From Frigoribacterium sp. ACAM 257 (GTDB lineage Bacteria > Actinomycetota > Actinomycetes > Actinomycetales > Microbacteriaceae): a stretch of 64,000 bases of DNA. The stretch is from assembly GCF_007954365.1 (NCBI RefSeq), contig NZ_VOLO01000002.1, positions 434,001 to 498,000 of the forward strand. Reading direction: 5' to 3'. The notes below the pieces were generated by a model. The model did not search any database, was not told where the DNA came from, and saw only the letters and a program-made list of their open reading frames with translations. A program made the position numbers and the translations under genes. Shown here piece after piece: positions 27,129 through 35,912 of the stretch (positions within the stretch are counted from its first letter, which is position 1; the number at the start of each line of letters is the position of its first letter).

Positions 27129-30100
27129 GGCTTGAAGACGCTCAGGTCGTCGAACGAGACCGTCTGCGGGGCGTTGGTGGTGTTGCCCGAGGCGTAGGCG
27201 CCCAGTGCGACCCAGCCCGGCGCCTGCAGGGCGGCGGTCCCGTCGGTGGCCGAGACCGTCCACGCGGTCGGCTCCGGCATGCCGTCGGCCCATACCTTGG
27301 CGCGGATCACGGTCGACCCGCTGCCGCTGACCTCGAGTCGCACGTTGACCTTGGCGCCCTGCGCCACCTTGCCCGGCACCAGCGTCTCGGCAGCGAGCGA
27401 GGTGCCCGTCGTCGAGCCCTTGAACGCGGTGAGGCCGACCACGACGCTGCCGTCGGGGCGGAAGCGCAGAGCAGCGCGGTACTCGGAGTTGGCGGCGACC
27501 TTGCGGCCGGTCACGTACACGTACGTGCCCGTGCCCGTCGGCACCTTGTCGAGGCTGACGCTCGTGCGGAGGTCGGCGTCGGTCGTGCTGACGCCGGTGA
27601 GGGCCATGGAGGTGTTCCAGCCGGCTGCGCCGAGGAACTGCGTGCCGACCCCGTTCGCGACGCCGTACTGCGACGCCGTCCCGGTGCGGGTCCAGGTGCC
27701 TCCGGTCTCGGCCGAGCCCCAGCCGTTCGCGACCGTCCGGCCGAAGCCGTCCTTCGCGGCGGCCGTGACGACGGGAGGCGCGGTGACCGTGACCGTGGAG
27801 GTGCGAGTCGCGGTGGCAGCCCGGTCGTCGGTCACGACGAGCGTGACCGTGTAGGTGCCGCCGGCGGCGTAGACGTGCGACGCCGTGCTGCCGGTGGCGG
27901 TGGCCCCGTCGCCGAAGTCCCAGGCCCACGAGGACACGGTGCCGTCGCTGTCGGCCGAGGCCTTGCCGTCGACGGCGAGGGAGAGCTCCTTGGCGGTGGC
28001 CGTGAAGGACGCGGTGGGTGCCGCGTTCGGGATCGGAGCGACCGTGACGGTGCCCGTGGACGAGCCCGTCGCGCCCTTGTCGTCCGTGACGGTGAGGGTC
28101 ACCGTGTAGGTGCCCGCCGCCGCGTACGAGTGGGCGGCTGTCCTGCCGGTGGCCTCGCCGCCGTCGCCGAAGTCCCAGGCGAAGGCCGCGACGCTGCCGT
28201 CGGGATCGGCCGAGGCCGAGGCGTCGACCGTGGCGGAGAGGCCCGTCGTCGTCGAGGTGAACGACGCCGTGGGGGCGACGTTCGCCGGGGGAGCGGGTGC
28301 GACCGTGACCGGGGCCGTCGAGGTCGCCGTGGCGCCCTCGTCGTCCGTCACCGTGAGCGTGACCGTGTAGGTGCCGGCGGCGGCGTAGGTGTGCGACGTC
28401 GTCGCTCCCGTGGCCGTGGTGCCGTCGCCGAGGTCCCAGGCCCAGCCGGCGACGCGGCCGTCGGCGTCGGTCGAGGCCGACGCGTCGAGGGCGACCGCCA
28501 GGTGGTCGACGGCCGAGGTGAAGGAGGCGGTCGGAGCGGCGTTCACGCGAGGTGCGACGACCGAGACCGTCGCGGTCGTCGTGGAGACGGCCCCGAGGGA
28601 GTCCGTCACCGTGAGCGAGACCGTGTAGTCGCCGCCTGCGGCGTACGTGTGGTCCACCTGCGCCCCGGTCGCGGTCGTGCCGTCCCCGAAGTTCCAGGCC
28701 CACGAGGCGACGGTGCCGTCGGGGTCGGTCGACGTGCGTCCGTCGAACGAGGCCCCGAGACCGGTGGTGGTCGTCGTGAACGCGGCGGTGGGAGACGCGT
28801 TCGGCACGTCGGCGCCGAGGGCCCAGTGCTGCGCGACGGTGGTGGCGTCGAGGGGCCGTGAGTACACGGCGGCCTCGTCGAGGGAACCCGCGAAGTAGCC
28901 GGAGCCCGAGTTCCACGAGCTGTCGCCGCCGATGCGCCAGAAGCCGCGGAAGCCGTCGGACGACGCGGACGAGTTCGTGCCGACCGCGGCGCCGTCGACG
29001 TACAGGACCATGCCCTGGGCGCCCTGCGTCGCGACCACGTGGTGCCACCGGCCGTCGTTGTAGCTGGCGCTGCTCGTGGCGAGGTTCATGCGGCCGGTCC
29101 AGTTGCCGAACTGCAGGCGACCGTCCTGCTCCATGTACACGTGGCGGTCGTAGTTGCCGCTGTAGCCGGTCTGCTGGTTGCCGAGGCCGATCAACTTGCC
29201 GCCCTGGGTCGTGGTCGTCCTGAACCACGTCTCGAGCGAGTAGCTGTTGGGCGAGTCGTAGGAGGTGGTGGTCGCCACCCCGCCCGACTGCCCGTCGAAG
29301 CCAGCCGAGGTGCCCGTGTGGGAGGCGAGCGCCGAGGCGCCGCCTGCCGTCAGGCCACCGGTCGCCACGCCGGCGACCCCGGCGGGCGAGGAGTCGGCCC
29401 CGAGCGAGGCGCCGTCCCCGTCCAGGCGGAAGAAGACCTCAGGGTCGTCCTGGAACACGCGGGCGCCGTAGGCGTCCGTGGGTGCGGAGGGCAGGGTGCT
29501 GGCACGGCCGGAGGCGGTCCACTGGCCGTCGACCTGCTTGCGGTCGAGGGCGGTCGGGAAGATCGCGACGTCGTCGATGTCGCCCTGGAAGAAGGGCGCG
29601 CCGTTCCAGTTGTTGTCGCCGCCGATGCGCCAGAAGCCCGTGTAGTCCTGGGCGCTCGTCGTGCCGGCGTCGGAGCCGACCTTCTTGCCGTCGACGAAGA
29701 ACGTCTGCCCGGCCGAGCTCAGGGTGCCGACGACCTGGTGCCACTGGCCGTCGTTGAGGGCGCCGGGGCTCGTGAGGATGCGGGATGAGCCGGGGTAGAC
29801 GCCGAACGACACGCGCCCGGACGGGTCCATGTAGAGGTGACGGTCGTACGAGCCGGACGTGCCGGTGCGGTTGCTGCCGAAGCCGACGATCTTGCCGCCC
29901 GCGGTGGTCGTCGTCCTGAACCAGGCCGAGACGCTGAACGTCTGCGGGCCGGCGATCGCGTTGCGCGTCGACGACAGGCCCGTGTCGGTGCCCGAGAAGG
30001 TGCTCGCGCCGTCGGCGTCGACCGACGCCTGGCCCGTCGTTCCACGGGTCACGCCGGCTAGGGCGTCCTGGTCGTCGAAGCCGACGGAGTCGTAGACCGT

Positions 30101-31852
30101 CGAGCCGGTCTTCTCCCCGAGTCGCCAGAAGGCCGTGGCCCCGTCGGCTGCGACGCGGGTCGTGTAGGGCGACGCGGCCTGGGCCGTGACCGTGACGTCG
30201 GTCCCGTCGCCGAGCACGGTGTTGCCGAGCGGGTCGGTGGCGCGAAGGCGGTAGCTGTGCGTGCTGCCGGGCTCGAGCCCCTTGTCGACGAAGCCCAGCG
30301 CAGGACGCTTCCAGAAGGTCGATGCCGACGTCGTGGTGTAGACGGGCTCGGCGAGGTTGCCGTCGCGGTACACGGCGTAGGTCAAGTTGGCGTTGTCCTT
30401 GTCCCAGTTGGCCTGCCAGCTGACCCGCACGGTCCCCGTCGACAACGACACCAGGGTGGGGGTGAAGAGGGCTCCGGCGGCCTCGGGGCCGACCTTGTTG
30501 GGGGCGAGGCTCGACACGGCGAACCGCACCAGGCCGTTCTGGGCCTTGCCGTTCACGGTGGGGAACTCGCCGCCGTAGACGACGTACTTGTCGTTCGCCG
30601 CGACGCTCCACGGGCCCTGGCTGAGACCCGTGTAAGTGCCGGTGCCGAAGTCGGGGAACCAGTTCAGGATGCTGGGCGCGGGGGTGCCGGCGAAGTTGTA
30701 GTAGCCGTAGGGGTCGTTGCCGACGGTGCCCGTGGCGCTGTCGCTGAACGCCATGGCCCGCTGGAACGTCCACGGCTCGGTCTGCGGCTGGCCGCCGATG
30801 TTGCCGCAGTAGTGCGGGTGTCCGGCGACGAAGACGGCGGTGCTGTTCGCGGCCACCGAGTAGGTGTCGCCGTGGCAGTCCTCGACCCAGGCGAGGTCGC
30901 CGTTCCAGGTCGACTTGAAGGCGCCCTCGAGCCGGCCGCCGCCGCCGAACGTGTAGCCCGAGCCGTAGAAGCCGTTGGCCGTGGCGCTGAGGCTGTAGAT
31001 GGCGGCCTGGCCTCCGCCGTTGCGGATGACGTCGTTCGTCTGGAGGGGCAGGTTGACTCCGGTGACGGTGTCGACCATGGCGAGTCCGTACCCTGGCTGC
31101 GACGAGCCGTTCACTGAGCTGAACGAGCCGCCGAGCACGACCTTCGAGCCGTCGGGGCTCGCCACGAGTGCGAGAGCGTCGCCGCCGACGAGCTGGGGGG
31201 CCCAGGCCGTGTTCGCGCCGTTCGACGCGGTGACGGCCGCAGCCTTGAGCCGAGTGTCCTTGCCGACGCTCGAGAACCCCCCGGCGAAGTAGACGTTCGG
31301 ACCGACGGCCGCGATCGCGTTCACCGAGGCGTTCGTCCCTGGGTTCCAGCTCGTGATGAGCGAGCCCGTGGTGGGGTCGAGCGCAGCCAGGCGGTACTTG
31401 TTGACTCCGTTCACCTTCGTGAAGGCGCCGGCGATGTACAGGCGCTTGCCGTCGGGCGATGCCGCTATGGCCTTCACCTGTTGGTCGATGACCGGGGCGA
31501 AGGTCGTCGACAGTGCACCTGTCTTCACGTCGTAGGCGAGGAGGTACGTGCGCGTCACCTCGTTCTGTCCCGCCGGGGAGCCTGCCGGGCGAGCCTTCGT
31601 GAACTTCCCCGCGGCGTACACGGTGTCCCCGACGATCGCCTGAGCAAAGACGGATCCGTCGATCTGCGGCGTGGGCAGCGCGTCGGCGGTGACGGTCGCG
31701 GGCGTTGCGGGCGAGGTCGGGTCCAGAGGGGACGAGTCGGCAACGGCGGGCTGCAGACCGGTCATCACGGAGAGAAGGACGGCGGACGCAACGACGATCG
31801 CGGGCAGGCGAAAGCGCGACGAGACGGTTGTACCCATCGGGGGGTGCCTCAT
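27125..31852 (-). CDS. Giant secreted multidomain protein: propeller, FN3, two LamG, four PKD, C-terminal GWGS domain
   Basis: 1575 aa. Signal peptide (about 1-38, cut after AVADS?), beta-propeller of repeating GGxFTxVNG-type blades (about 50-455), fibronectin-III-like (about 460-560), two LamG/concanavalin-like domains (about 565-795 and 800-1010; each with FRTTTTxGGK and WRIGGD), four PKD domains (about 1015-1355; each with DxDGxVxxWAWDFGDGTTATG and THTYAAAGTYTVTLTVTD-like strands) and a C-terminal domain starting about 1360 at KDGFGRTVANGWGSAETGG. The same last domain occurs at the N-terminus of the beta-helix protein at 35913. No catalytic motif or LPXTG seen; likely glycan-binding surface/adhesive protein. 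ATG 31837 is an alternative start. Co-transcribed with the GT gene after it. Confidence 0.9.
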   Translation of the reverse strand: MRHPPMGTTVSSRFRLPAIVVASAVLLSVMTGLQPAVADSSPLDPTSPATPATVTADALPTPQIDGSVFAQAIVGDTVYAAGKFTKARPAGSPAGQNEVTRTYLLAYDVKTGALSTTFAPVIDQQVKAIAASPDGKRLYIAGAFTKVNGVNKYRLAALDPTTGSLITSWNPGTNASVNAIAAVGPNVYFAGGFSSVGKDTRLKAAAVTASNGANTAWAPQLVGGDALALVASPDGSKVVLGGSFSSVNGSSQPGYGLAMVDTVTGVNLPLQTNDVIRNGGGQAAIYSLSATANGFYGSGYTFGGGGRLEGAFKSTWNGDLAWVEDCHGDTYSVAANSTAVFVAGHPHYCGNIGGQPQTEPWTFQRAMAFSDSATGTVGNDPYGYYNFAGTPAPSILNWFPDFGTGTYTGLSQGPWSVAANDKYVVYGGEFPTVNGKAQNGLVRFAVSSLAPNKVGPEAAGALFTPTLVSLSTGTVRVSWQANWDKDNANLTYAVYRDGNLAEPVYTTTSASTFWKRPALGFVDKGLEPGSTHSYRLRATDPLGNTVLGDGTDVTVTAQAASPYTTRVAADGATAFWRLGEKTGSTVYDSVGFDDQDALAGVTRGTTGQASVDADGASTFSGTDTGLSSTRNAIAGPQTFSVSAWFRTTTTAGGKIVGFGSNRTGTSGSYDRHLYMDPSGRVSFGVYPGSSRILTSPGALNDGQWHQVVGTLSSAGQTFFVDGKKVGSDAGTTSAQDYTGFWRIGGDNNWNGAPFFQGDIDDVAIFPTALDRKQVDGQWTASGRASTLPSAPTDAYGARVFQDDPEVFFRLDGDGASLGADSSPAGVAGVATGGLTAGGASALASHTGTSAGFDGQSGGVATTTSYDSPNSYSLETWFRTTTTQGGKLIGLGNQQTGYSGNYDRHVYMEQDGRLQFGNWTGRMNLATSSASYNDGRWHHVVATQGAQGMVLYVDGAAVGTNSSASSDGFRGFWRIGGDSSWNSGSGYFAGSLDEAAVYSRPLDATTVAQHWALGADVPNASPTAAFTTTTTGLGASFDGRTSTDPDGTVASWAWNFGDGTTATGAQVDHTYAAGGDYTVSLTVTDSLGAVSTTTATVSVVAPRVNAAPTASFTSAVDHLAVALDASASTDADGRVAGWAWDLGDGTTATGATTSHTYAAAGTYTVTLTVTDDEGATATSTAPVTVAPAPPANVAPTASFTSTTTGLSATVDASASADPDGSVAAFAWDFGDGGEATGRTAAHSYAAAGTYTVTLTVTDDKGATGSSTGTVTVAPIPNAAPTASFTATAKELSLAVDGKASADSDGTVSSWAWDFGDGATATGSTASHVYAAGGTYTVTLVVTDDRAATATRTSTVTVTAPPVVTAAAKDGFGRTVANGWGSAETGGTWTRTGTASQYGVANGVGTQFLGAAGWNTSMALTGVSTTDADLRTSVSLDKVPTGTGTYVYVTGRKVAANSEYRAALRFRPDGSVVVGLTAFKGSTTGTSLAAETLVPGKVAQGAKVNVRLEVSGSGSTVIRAKVWADGMPEPTAWTVSATDGTAALQAPGWVALGAYASGNTTNAPQTVSFDDLSVFKP

Positions 31853-31924
31853 TCGGGTCGGGTGTCACCGCCGACGTTCGGGCGTCAGCGGAGCCGCCGG
31901 CATTCGGGTCCCGGCAGCAAGATG

Positions 31925-31971
31925 ACTATAAGGTCCCCCCTTGGGGGGACAGTGGCCCCCGTTGTGGTCAC
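31925..31971 (-). promoter_or_regulatory. Promoter with C-run/G-run palindromes for the giant secreted protein
   Basis: On the minus strand the -10 TATAGT (31930-31925) lies four bases after the perfect palindrome at 31933-31950 (GTCCCCCC, two bases, GGGGGGAC). A second, looser element GTGGCCCCCGTT...GGTCAC lies at 31952-31971. Position between -10 and -35 suggests operator function. The intergenic region 31853-31978 has no gene. Confidence 0.6.
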
Positions 31972-31978
31972 ACGAGGG

Positions 31979-32641
31979 TCAGGAGGTGCTGCCCTCGAAC
32001 ACGACGACGGGCACGCCGACGGCGTAGTCGAACGTCAGCCGGAGTGCGCCCTGATCGTCGACAGGGACGGCGAAGACGTAGACACCTGTAGCCGAACTGC
32101 CGGATTCCAGAGTCCCGACGAATGAAGAAGTGCCGGTGGCGAGCGTGTTCGCAGGAACCCGCCCTGTGCCGTACGCCACGGCGACCACCGAGGTCCCCAG
32201 GTCGACAGGGCCCGTGGATTCGTTCGTCAGCTCGAGCTCGACACGGACCGCCGGGCCGCTCACCTCGCCGGCGAGGCTCGCCGTGCCGTCCACGCTGGTG
32301 ACGCCTTTCACCCTCAGGGTGACCCCTGGGACGACGACGGGCGAGGCGTCGAGACTGACGGGTGGTGCCTCTTGTGCGTCCGGGCCGGACGCCGGGAGCT
32401 CCTCGTCGGCGGTCTGCCCCGGTGTCGCGTCGGGCCCGGCCGTCGTGGTCGAGGCGGGGGAGGAGGCGCCGGGCGTCGGAGAGCCCGGACCTGCGCCGGG
32501 GCCGTCGGGACCGGTGCCGCGAGTCACGCCGACGGCGACGGCGACGCCGATGACGACGACCACAGCTCCCGCGGCGACGAGGATGGCGAGGGGCCGCCGG
32601 GGGCGGGCCTTCGCATCGGGAAAGGCGTCGTCGCGGTCCAT
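31979..32641 (-). CDS. Membrane-anchored protein with DUF4352-like domain
   Basis: 220 aa: short charged cytoplasmic N-terminus (MDRDDAFPDAKARPRRP), one transmembrane helix (about 18-40), a Pro/Gly/Thr/Ser-rich linker (about 42-90), then a beta-rich extracytoplasmic domain (about 100-218) with VRVELELTNESTGPVDLGTSVV and SSFVGTLESGSSATGVYVFAVP, which is the DUF4352/telobox-like immunoglobulin pattern. AGGAG precedes the ATG. It lies upstream of the giant secreted protein on the same strand and divergent from the GT39 gene. Function unknown. Confidence 0.72.
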   Translation of the reverse strand: MDRDDAFPDAKARPRRPLAILVAAGAVVVVIGVAVAVGVTRGTGPDGPGAGPGSPTPGASSPASTTTAGPDATPGQTADEELPASGPDAQEAPPVSLDASPVVVPGVTLRVKGVTSVDGTASLAGEVSGPAVRVELELTNESTGPVDLGTSVVAVAYGTGRVPANTLATGTSSFVGTLESGSSATGVYVFAVPVDDQGALRLTFDYAVGVPVVVFEGSTS

Positions 32642-32796
32642 GCGTGCTCCTCGTTGCCTCGACCTGCCCGGGTCCCGGGCGTCGCGACGGCCGCTGCTAG
32701 CATGCCAGCACTCCGGACCCGTCGTACCCGACCCGTCGGTCCCGTCCACGCCGTCCCCGACGGCGACGCCCCGGTCGGCCGTGCGCGAGGACGACG

Positions 32797-34368
32797 ATGA
32801 CCACTCCAGGGAACACCTCACAGCTCGCGTCGGCGTCGCGCGGGCACGTGATCGCGGACTGGTCGGGATCGGCAACCGCGTCGGTCGTGACCGGCGTCGT
32901 GGGCGTCCTCGTCGCGCTGGTCGGCGCCTCCACGGTCTCGCTCTGGACGGACGAGGCCGCGACCGTCTCTGCCGCCTCCCGGAGCCTCCCGGAGCTGTGG
33001 GCCCTGCTCCAGCGCATCGACGCCGTCCACGGCGCCTACTACCTGACGATGCACTTCTGGACCGGGCTGGCCGGTACGTCTCCCTTCGCCCTGCGGCTGC
33101 CCAGCGCCCTCGCCGTCGGAGTCGCGGTCGCCGGCGTCCACCGTGTGCTCGTCGTCGTGGGGCGGCGCGATGCCGCCCTCGCCGGGGCGGCCGTGGCGAT
33201 CGTCCTGCCGCGACTCGCCTGGACGGGGATCGAGGCGCGCTCGTTCGGCCTGAGCGCGGCCGTGGCCGTCTGGGCCACCGTGCTGCTCGTGACCGCCTTG
33301 CGGGACGGCGGGCGTCGGCGCTGGGCGGGCTACGCGCTGCTCGTCGCCCTGGGGACTGCCCTGAACATCTACGTCGCGCTGCTCGTCGGGGCGCATGCCC
33401 TCACCGTGGCACTCATCGGCGGGACCGCCCTGCGGCGTCGCGGCGAGTGGCTCGGCGCGGCCGTCGCCGGCGTCGTGGTCGCGTCGCCCGTCGTGCTGCT
33501 GGCTGCCAGGCAACAGGGACAGCTCGGCGACAACCGTCTCGGGCTGATGCAGATGGCTCGGGGCGTGGTCGTCAACCAGTGGTTCCTGGGCGGGACCCCG
33601 ACCCGTGTCGACTCGACCGCCTCCCCGACCGAGTACTGGGCGCTGGCCGCCCTGGCGCTCGCCGCGGTCGGCTGGGCGCTCGTGCTCGTCGCCGTCGTTC
33701 AGTCTGCGCGCGCCGGCCGAGTCGGTGCCTCCGCGCTCGCCGTCCGCGTGCTCCTGCCGATCCTCGTCGTTCCCGTGCTGGTCGTCGTCGCCTACAGCCT
33801 GGTCGTGAGTCCGCTGTACAACCCCCGCTACTTCACCTTCGCCGCGCCCGCGTGCGCCGCGCTCGTCGGGCTCGGAGTCGTGTCGCTGCCTCGACCCGGG
33901 ATCCGTATCGCCGCCCTCGCGGTCGTCGTGGCGCTGAGCGTGCCCGTGCTGGTGTCGCAGAGGCAGGTCACATCGAAGAGCGGTACCGACTGGTCCGAGG
34001 CGGCCGGACGCCTCGAGGCCGGGGCTCGGCCCGGCGACGGCGTCTACTTCGCGCCGCTGGACCCGGACCCGGGCCAGGTCGTGCTCCGGACGACGGACAA
34101 CGTCGCCGTCGTTTACCCCCAGGCCTTCGACGGGCTGGTCGACGTGACGCGCCGAACCGGTCCCCTCGAGCAGGACACCCTGCGAGGTACCTCTTGGCGC
34201 CTCGGCTCGCCGGCGGCGAGGCTCGACGACGTCGACCGCCTGTGGGTGGTCGCCCCCGACGACGATCCGACCGGGGACGCGGACGATGCGCTGCTCGAGC
34301 GTGCCGGGTTCACCGAGTTCTCGCGCTGGTCAGGCGGGATGACGGTCGTCGAGGAGTGGCGACGCTGA
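32797..34368 (+). CDS. GT39/ArnT-like multi-pass membrane glycosyltransferase
   Basis: 523 aa with about ten hydrophobic helices (residues 28-385). After the first helix comes SLWTDEAATVSAASRSLPELWALL, the D-E loop of GT-C/GT39 enzymes, then IDAVHGAYYLTMHFWTGLAG with the conserved HP/Y region; the C-terminal about 130 residues are extracytoplasmic. It would transfer a sugar from a polyprenyl-phosphate donor outside the cell, decorating the polymer or a protein (inferred). GAGGA before the ATG; a TAGCAT at 32697-32702 may be the -10. Its 3' end overlaps the convergent wzy-like gene by 59 bp. Confidence 0.82.
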   Translation: MTTPGNTSQLASASRGHVIADWSGSATASVVTGVVGVLVALVGASTVSLWTDEAATVSAASRSLPELWALLQRIDAVHGAYYLTMHFWTGLAGTSPFALRLPSALAVGVAVAGVHRVLVVVGRRDAALAGAAVAIVLPRLAWTGIEARSFGLSAAVAVWATVLLVTALRDGGRRRWAGYALLVALGTALNIYVALLVGAHALTVALIGGTALRRRGEWLGAAVAGVVVASPVVLLAARQQGQLGDNRLGLMQMARGVVVNQWFLGGTPTRVDSTASPTEYWALAALALAAVGWALVLVAVVQSARAGRVGASALAVRVLLPILVVPVLVVVAYSLVVSPLYNPRYFTFAAPACAALVGLGVVSLPRPGIRIAALAVVVALSVPVLVSQRQVTSKSGTDWSEAAGRLEAGARPGDGVYFAPLDPDPGQVVLRTTDNVAVVYPQAFDGLVDVTRRTGPLEQDTLRGTSWRLGSPAARLDDVDRLWVVAPDDDPTGDADDALLERAGFTEFSRWSGGMTVVEEWRR

Positions 34369-35605
34369 GCTCGTCCGGCACGGGGCGGGGCTGCGTCGGC
34401 ACGAGCACCAGGGCAAGGGCCAGCACGAGCATCGGCACCGAGGTCAGGAACGGTGCGAAGAACACGTTCCAGGCGCTCTGGGCGGCGGCGTAGAGCAGGA
34501 TGCCGCTGGCTGTGTGGTCAGCCAGGCGCTTCACCACGCCGGTGACGAGCAGCCCGAGCACGAGCGCGACCAGGGCGAGGCCGAACAGGCCTGACTGTGC
34601 CCACAGGTTGCCGAATACGGAGTGGAGCTCGAAGGCGCCGCCGAACATGAAGCGCTCGACGTACCCGTTGTCGGGCTGGTAGCCGATGCTGGACATGCCC
34701 TGCTTGGCGACCTGGATGTCGAACGGAGCCGGGACGGACCCTGCGCCGAAGCCCCAGGGGTGTTCGCGCATCAGCGCGAAGGTCGCCGCGAGCTCCGGCC
34801 GGCCCCCGAGGATCAGCGACCCGGACGAGCGCAGTTGTTCGAGGCTGCGCGCCTGTGTGTCAGTGCCCAGGTAGCCGTCGATGATGAGCGCTTGTCCCAG
34901 CTGGAAGACGATGGCTACGAGAGCGGCGAGGCCGACGACGATGCCCGTCGGCGAGACGCGGCGCTGGCTCCGGCTCAGTGCGATCTGGGCGAACAGCAGC
35001 AACGTGGCGAGGAGGAGGAGCCCGAAGGCCGACCGGAAGTCGTTGAGGGCCGCCACGACGGTGAGGACGGCGAGGGTCGCGAGCTCCCAGCGTCGTCCGA
35101 GGCGGTGGGCCAGGGCGAGCGCGATGACGGTCACGGGGATGGCGAACCCGAACTTCCACGGGTTGCTCGCGAAGAGCGTCGTCGAGGGGCTGACGGCGAG
35201 CGCCAATCCGAGGCCGTACCAGAGCACCGCCCGGTTGGCCCCGAGCACGTCGCAGGCCCATGCGAAGAGGCCCACGCTGACGAGGGCGCCGACGAGCGTG
35301 ACGGTCATCGGCACAGCTGTCCCGGAGGAGACGGCGTGATCACCGTCGTTGGCCGCGCCGAGCCATATGCCCGCCACGGCCGCGCCTGCCCCGAGCGCCA
35401 AGAACGGCACGCCGCCCCGGCGGAGCCGCATCGACCCCCACCACACGGGCAACAGGACGAGCGCCACCACGTGACCGAGGAAGAGACCCTGAGGCAGGGC
35501 CAGCCGGTGGCCGAGCACGACGAGCGCTGCCGCCGCGAGGAAGCGCACCCACGTGCGCGGATCGCGCTGCGACTCAGGGGGCAGCGCAGCCCACGGGCGC
35601 GTCAT
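34310..35605 (-). CDS. Wzy/O-antigen-ligase-like polysaccharide polymerase
   Basis: 431 aa with 11-12 hydrophobic helices and one large extracytoplasmic loop (about 230-310, containing REHPWGFGAGSVPAPFD, a Wzy_C-type H-P-x-G-x-G signature, and NGYVERFMFGGAFELHSVFGNLWAQSG). These features match the O-antigen ligase/polymerase superfamily; with Wzx and Wzc-like genes it completes a Wzy-dependent system. ATG 35605 is six bases after TAGAGT, i.e. predicted leaderless. Overlaps the GT39-like gene tail to tail. Confidence 0.85.
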   Translation of the reverse strand: MTRPWAALPPESQRDPRTWVRFLAAAALVVLGHRLALPQGLFLGHVVALVLLPVWWGSMRLRRGGVPFLALGAGAAVAGIWLGAANDGDHAVSSGTAVPMTVTLVGALVSVGLFAWACDVLGANRAVLWYGLGLALAVSPSTTLFASNPWKFGFAIPVTVIALALAHRLGRRWELATLAVLTVVAALNDFRSAFGLLLLATLLLFAQIALSRSQRRVSPTGIVVGLAALVAIVFQLGQALIIDGYLGTDTQARSLEQLRSSGSLILGGRPELAATFALMREHPWGFGAGSVPAPFDIQVAKQGMSSIGYQPDNGYVERFMFGGAFELHSVFGNLWAQSGLFGLALVALVLGLLVTGVVKRLADHTASGILLYAAAQSAWNVFFAPFLTSVPMLVLALALVLVPTQPRPVPDELSVATPRRPSSRLTSARTR

Positions 35606-35611
35606 GCGTGA

Positions 35612-35617
35612 ACTCTA
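35612..35617 (-). promoter_or_regulatory. -10 box for leaderless transcript of the Wzy-like gene
   Basis: Minus strand: TAGAGT, TCACGC, ATG. Confidence 0.6.
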
Positions 35618-35693
35618 GCGAGGCCGTCGCGTCGCCGTGGGGTCGCTGAGGCCCCCGTCCGGGCGCCGAGACGACGTCGTCCTGACACGCCTT

Positions 35694-35729
35694 GTCCCCC
35701 GTACGGCGGGCACTCCCACTGGGGGTGCC
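35694..35729. promoter_or_regulatory. Pair of C-run/G-run inverted repeats in the wzy/beta-helix divergent region
   Basis: GTCCCCC...CGGGCAC (35694-35713) overlaps GGCACTCCC-ACT-GGGGGTGCC (35709-35729). They resemble the palindromes at 31933-31950 and 35814-35835. The 307-bp region 35606-35912 has no gene; it holds these elements, the two promoters and nothing else that I recognise. Confidence 0.45.
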
Positions 35730-35813
35730 GGTGGGCGACGCCTGACGTCTAGACAGTACTCAGCACGACGGAGGTCCCGTCTCGACCCAATGATTATGTC
35801 GACGACCGTAGCG

Positions 35814-35838
35814 GTGCCCCCCGTTCAGGGGGTACGCT
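35814..35838 (+). promoter_or_regulatory. Operator-like palindrome abutting the -10 of the beta-helix gene
   Basis: GTGCCCCCC, five bases, GGGGGTAC (35814-35835) runs directly into TACGCT (35833-35838), a good -10, about 75 nt before ATG 35913. The same layout, palindrome then -10, is seen for the giant secreted protein. Confidence 0.55.
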
Positions 35839-35912
35839 CCTCCGGTCCGCCATCTGTACCCCACCGCCTCTCTGGCGCCGCGTCCGGCGTCACCACGACG
35901 AAACGAGCACCG

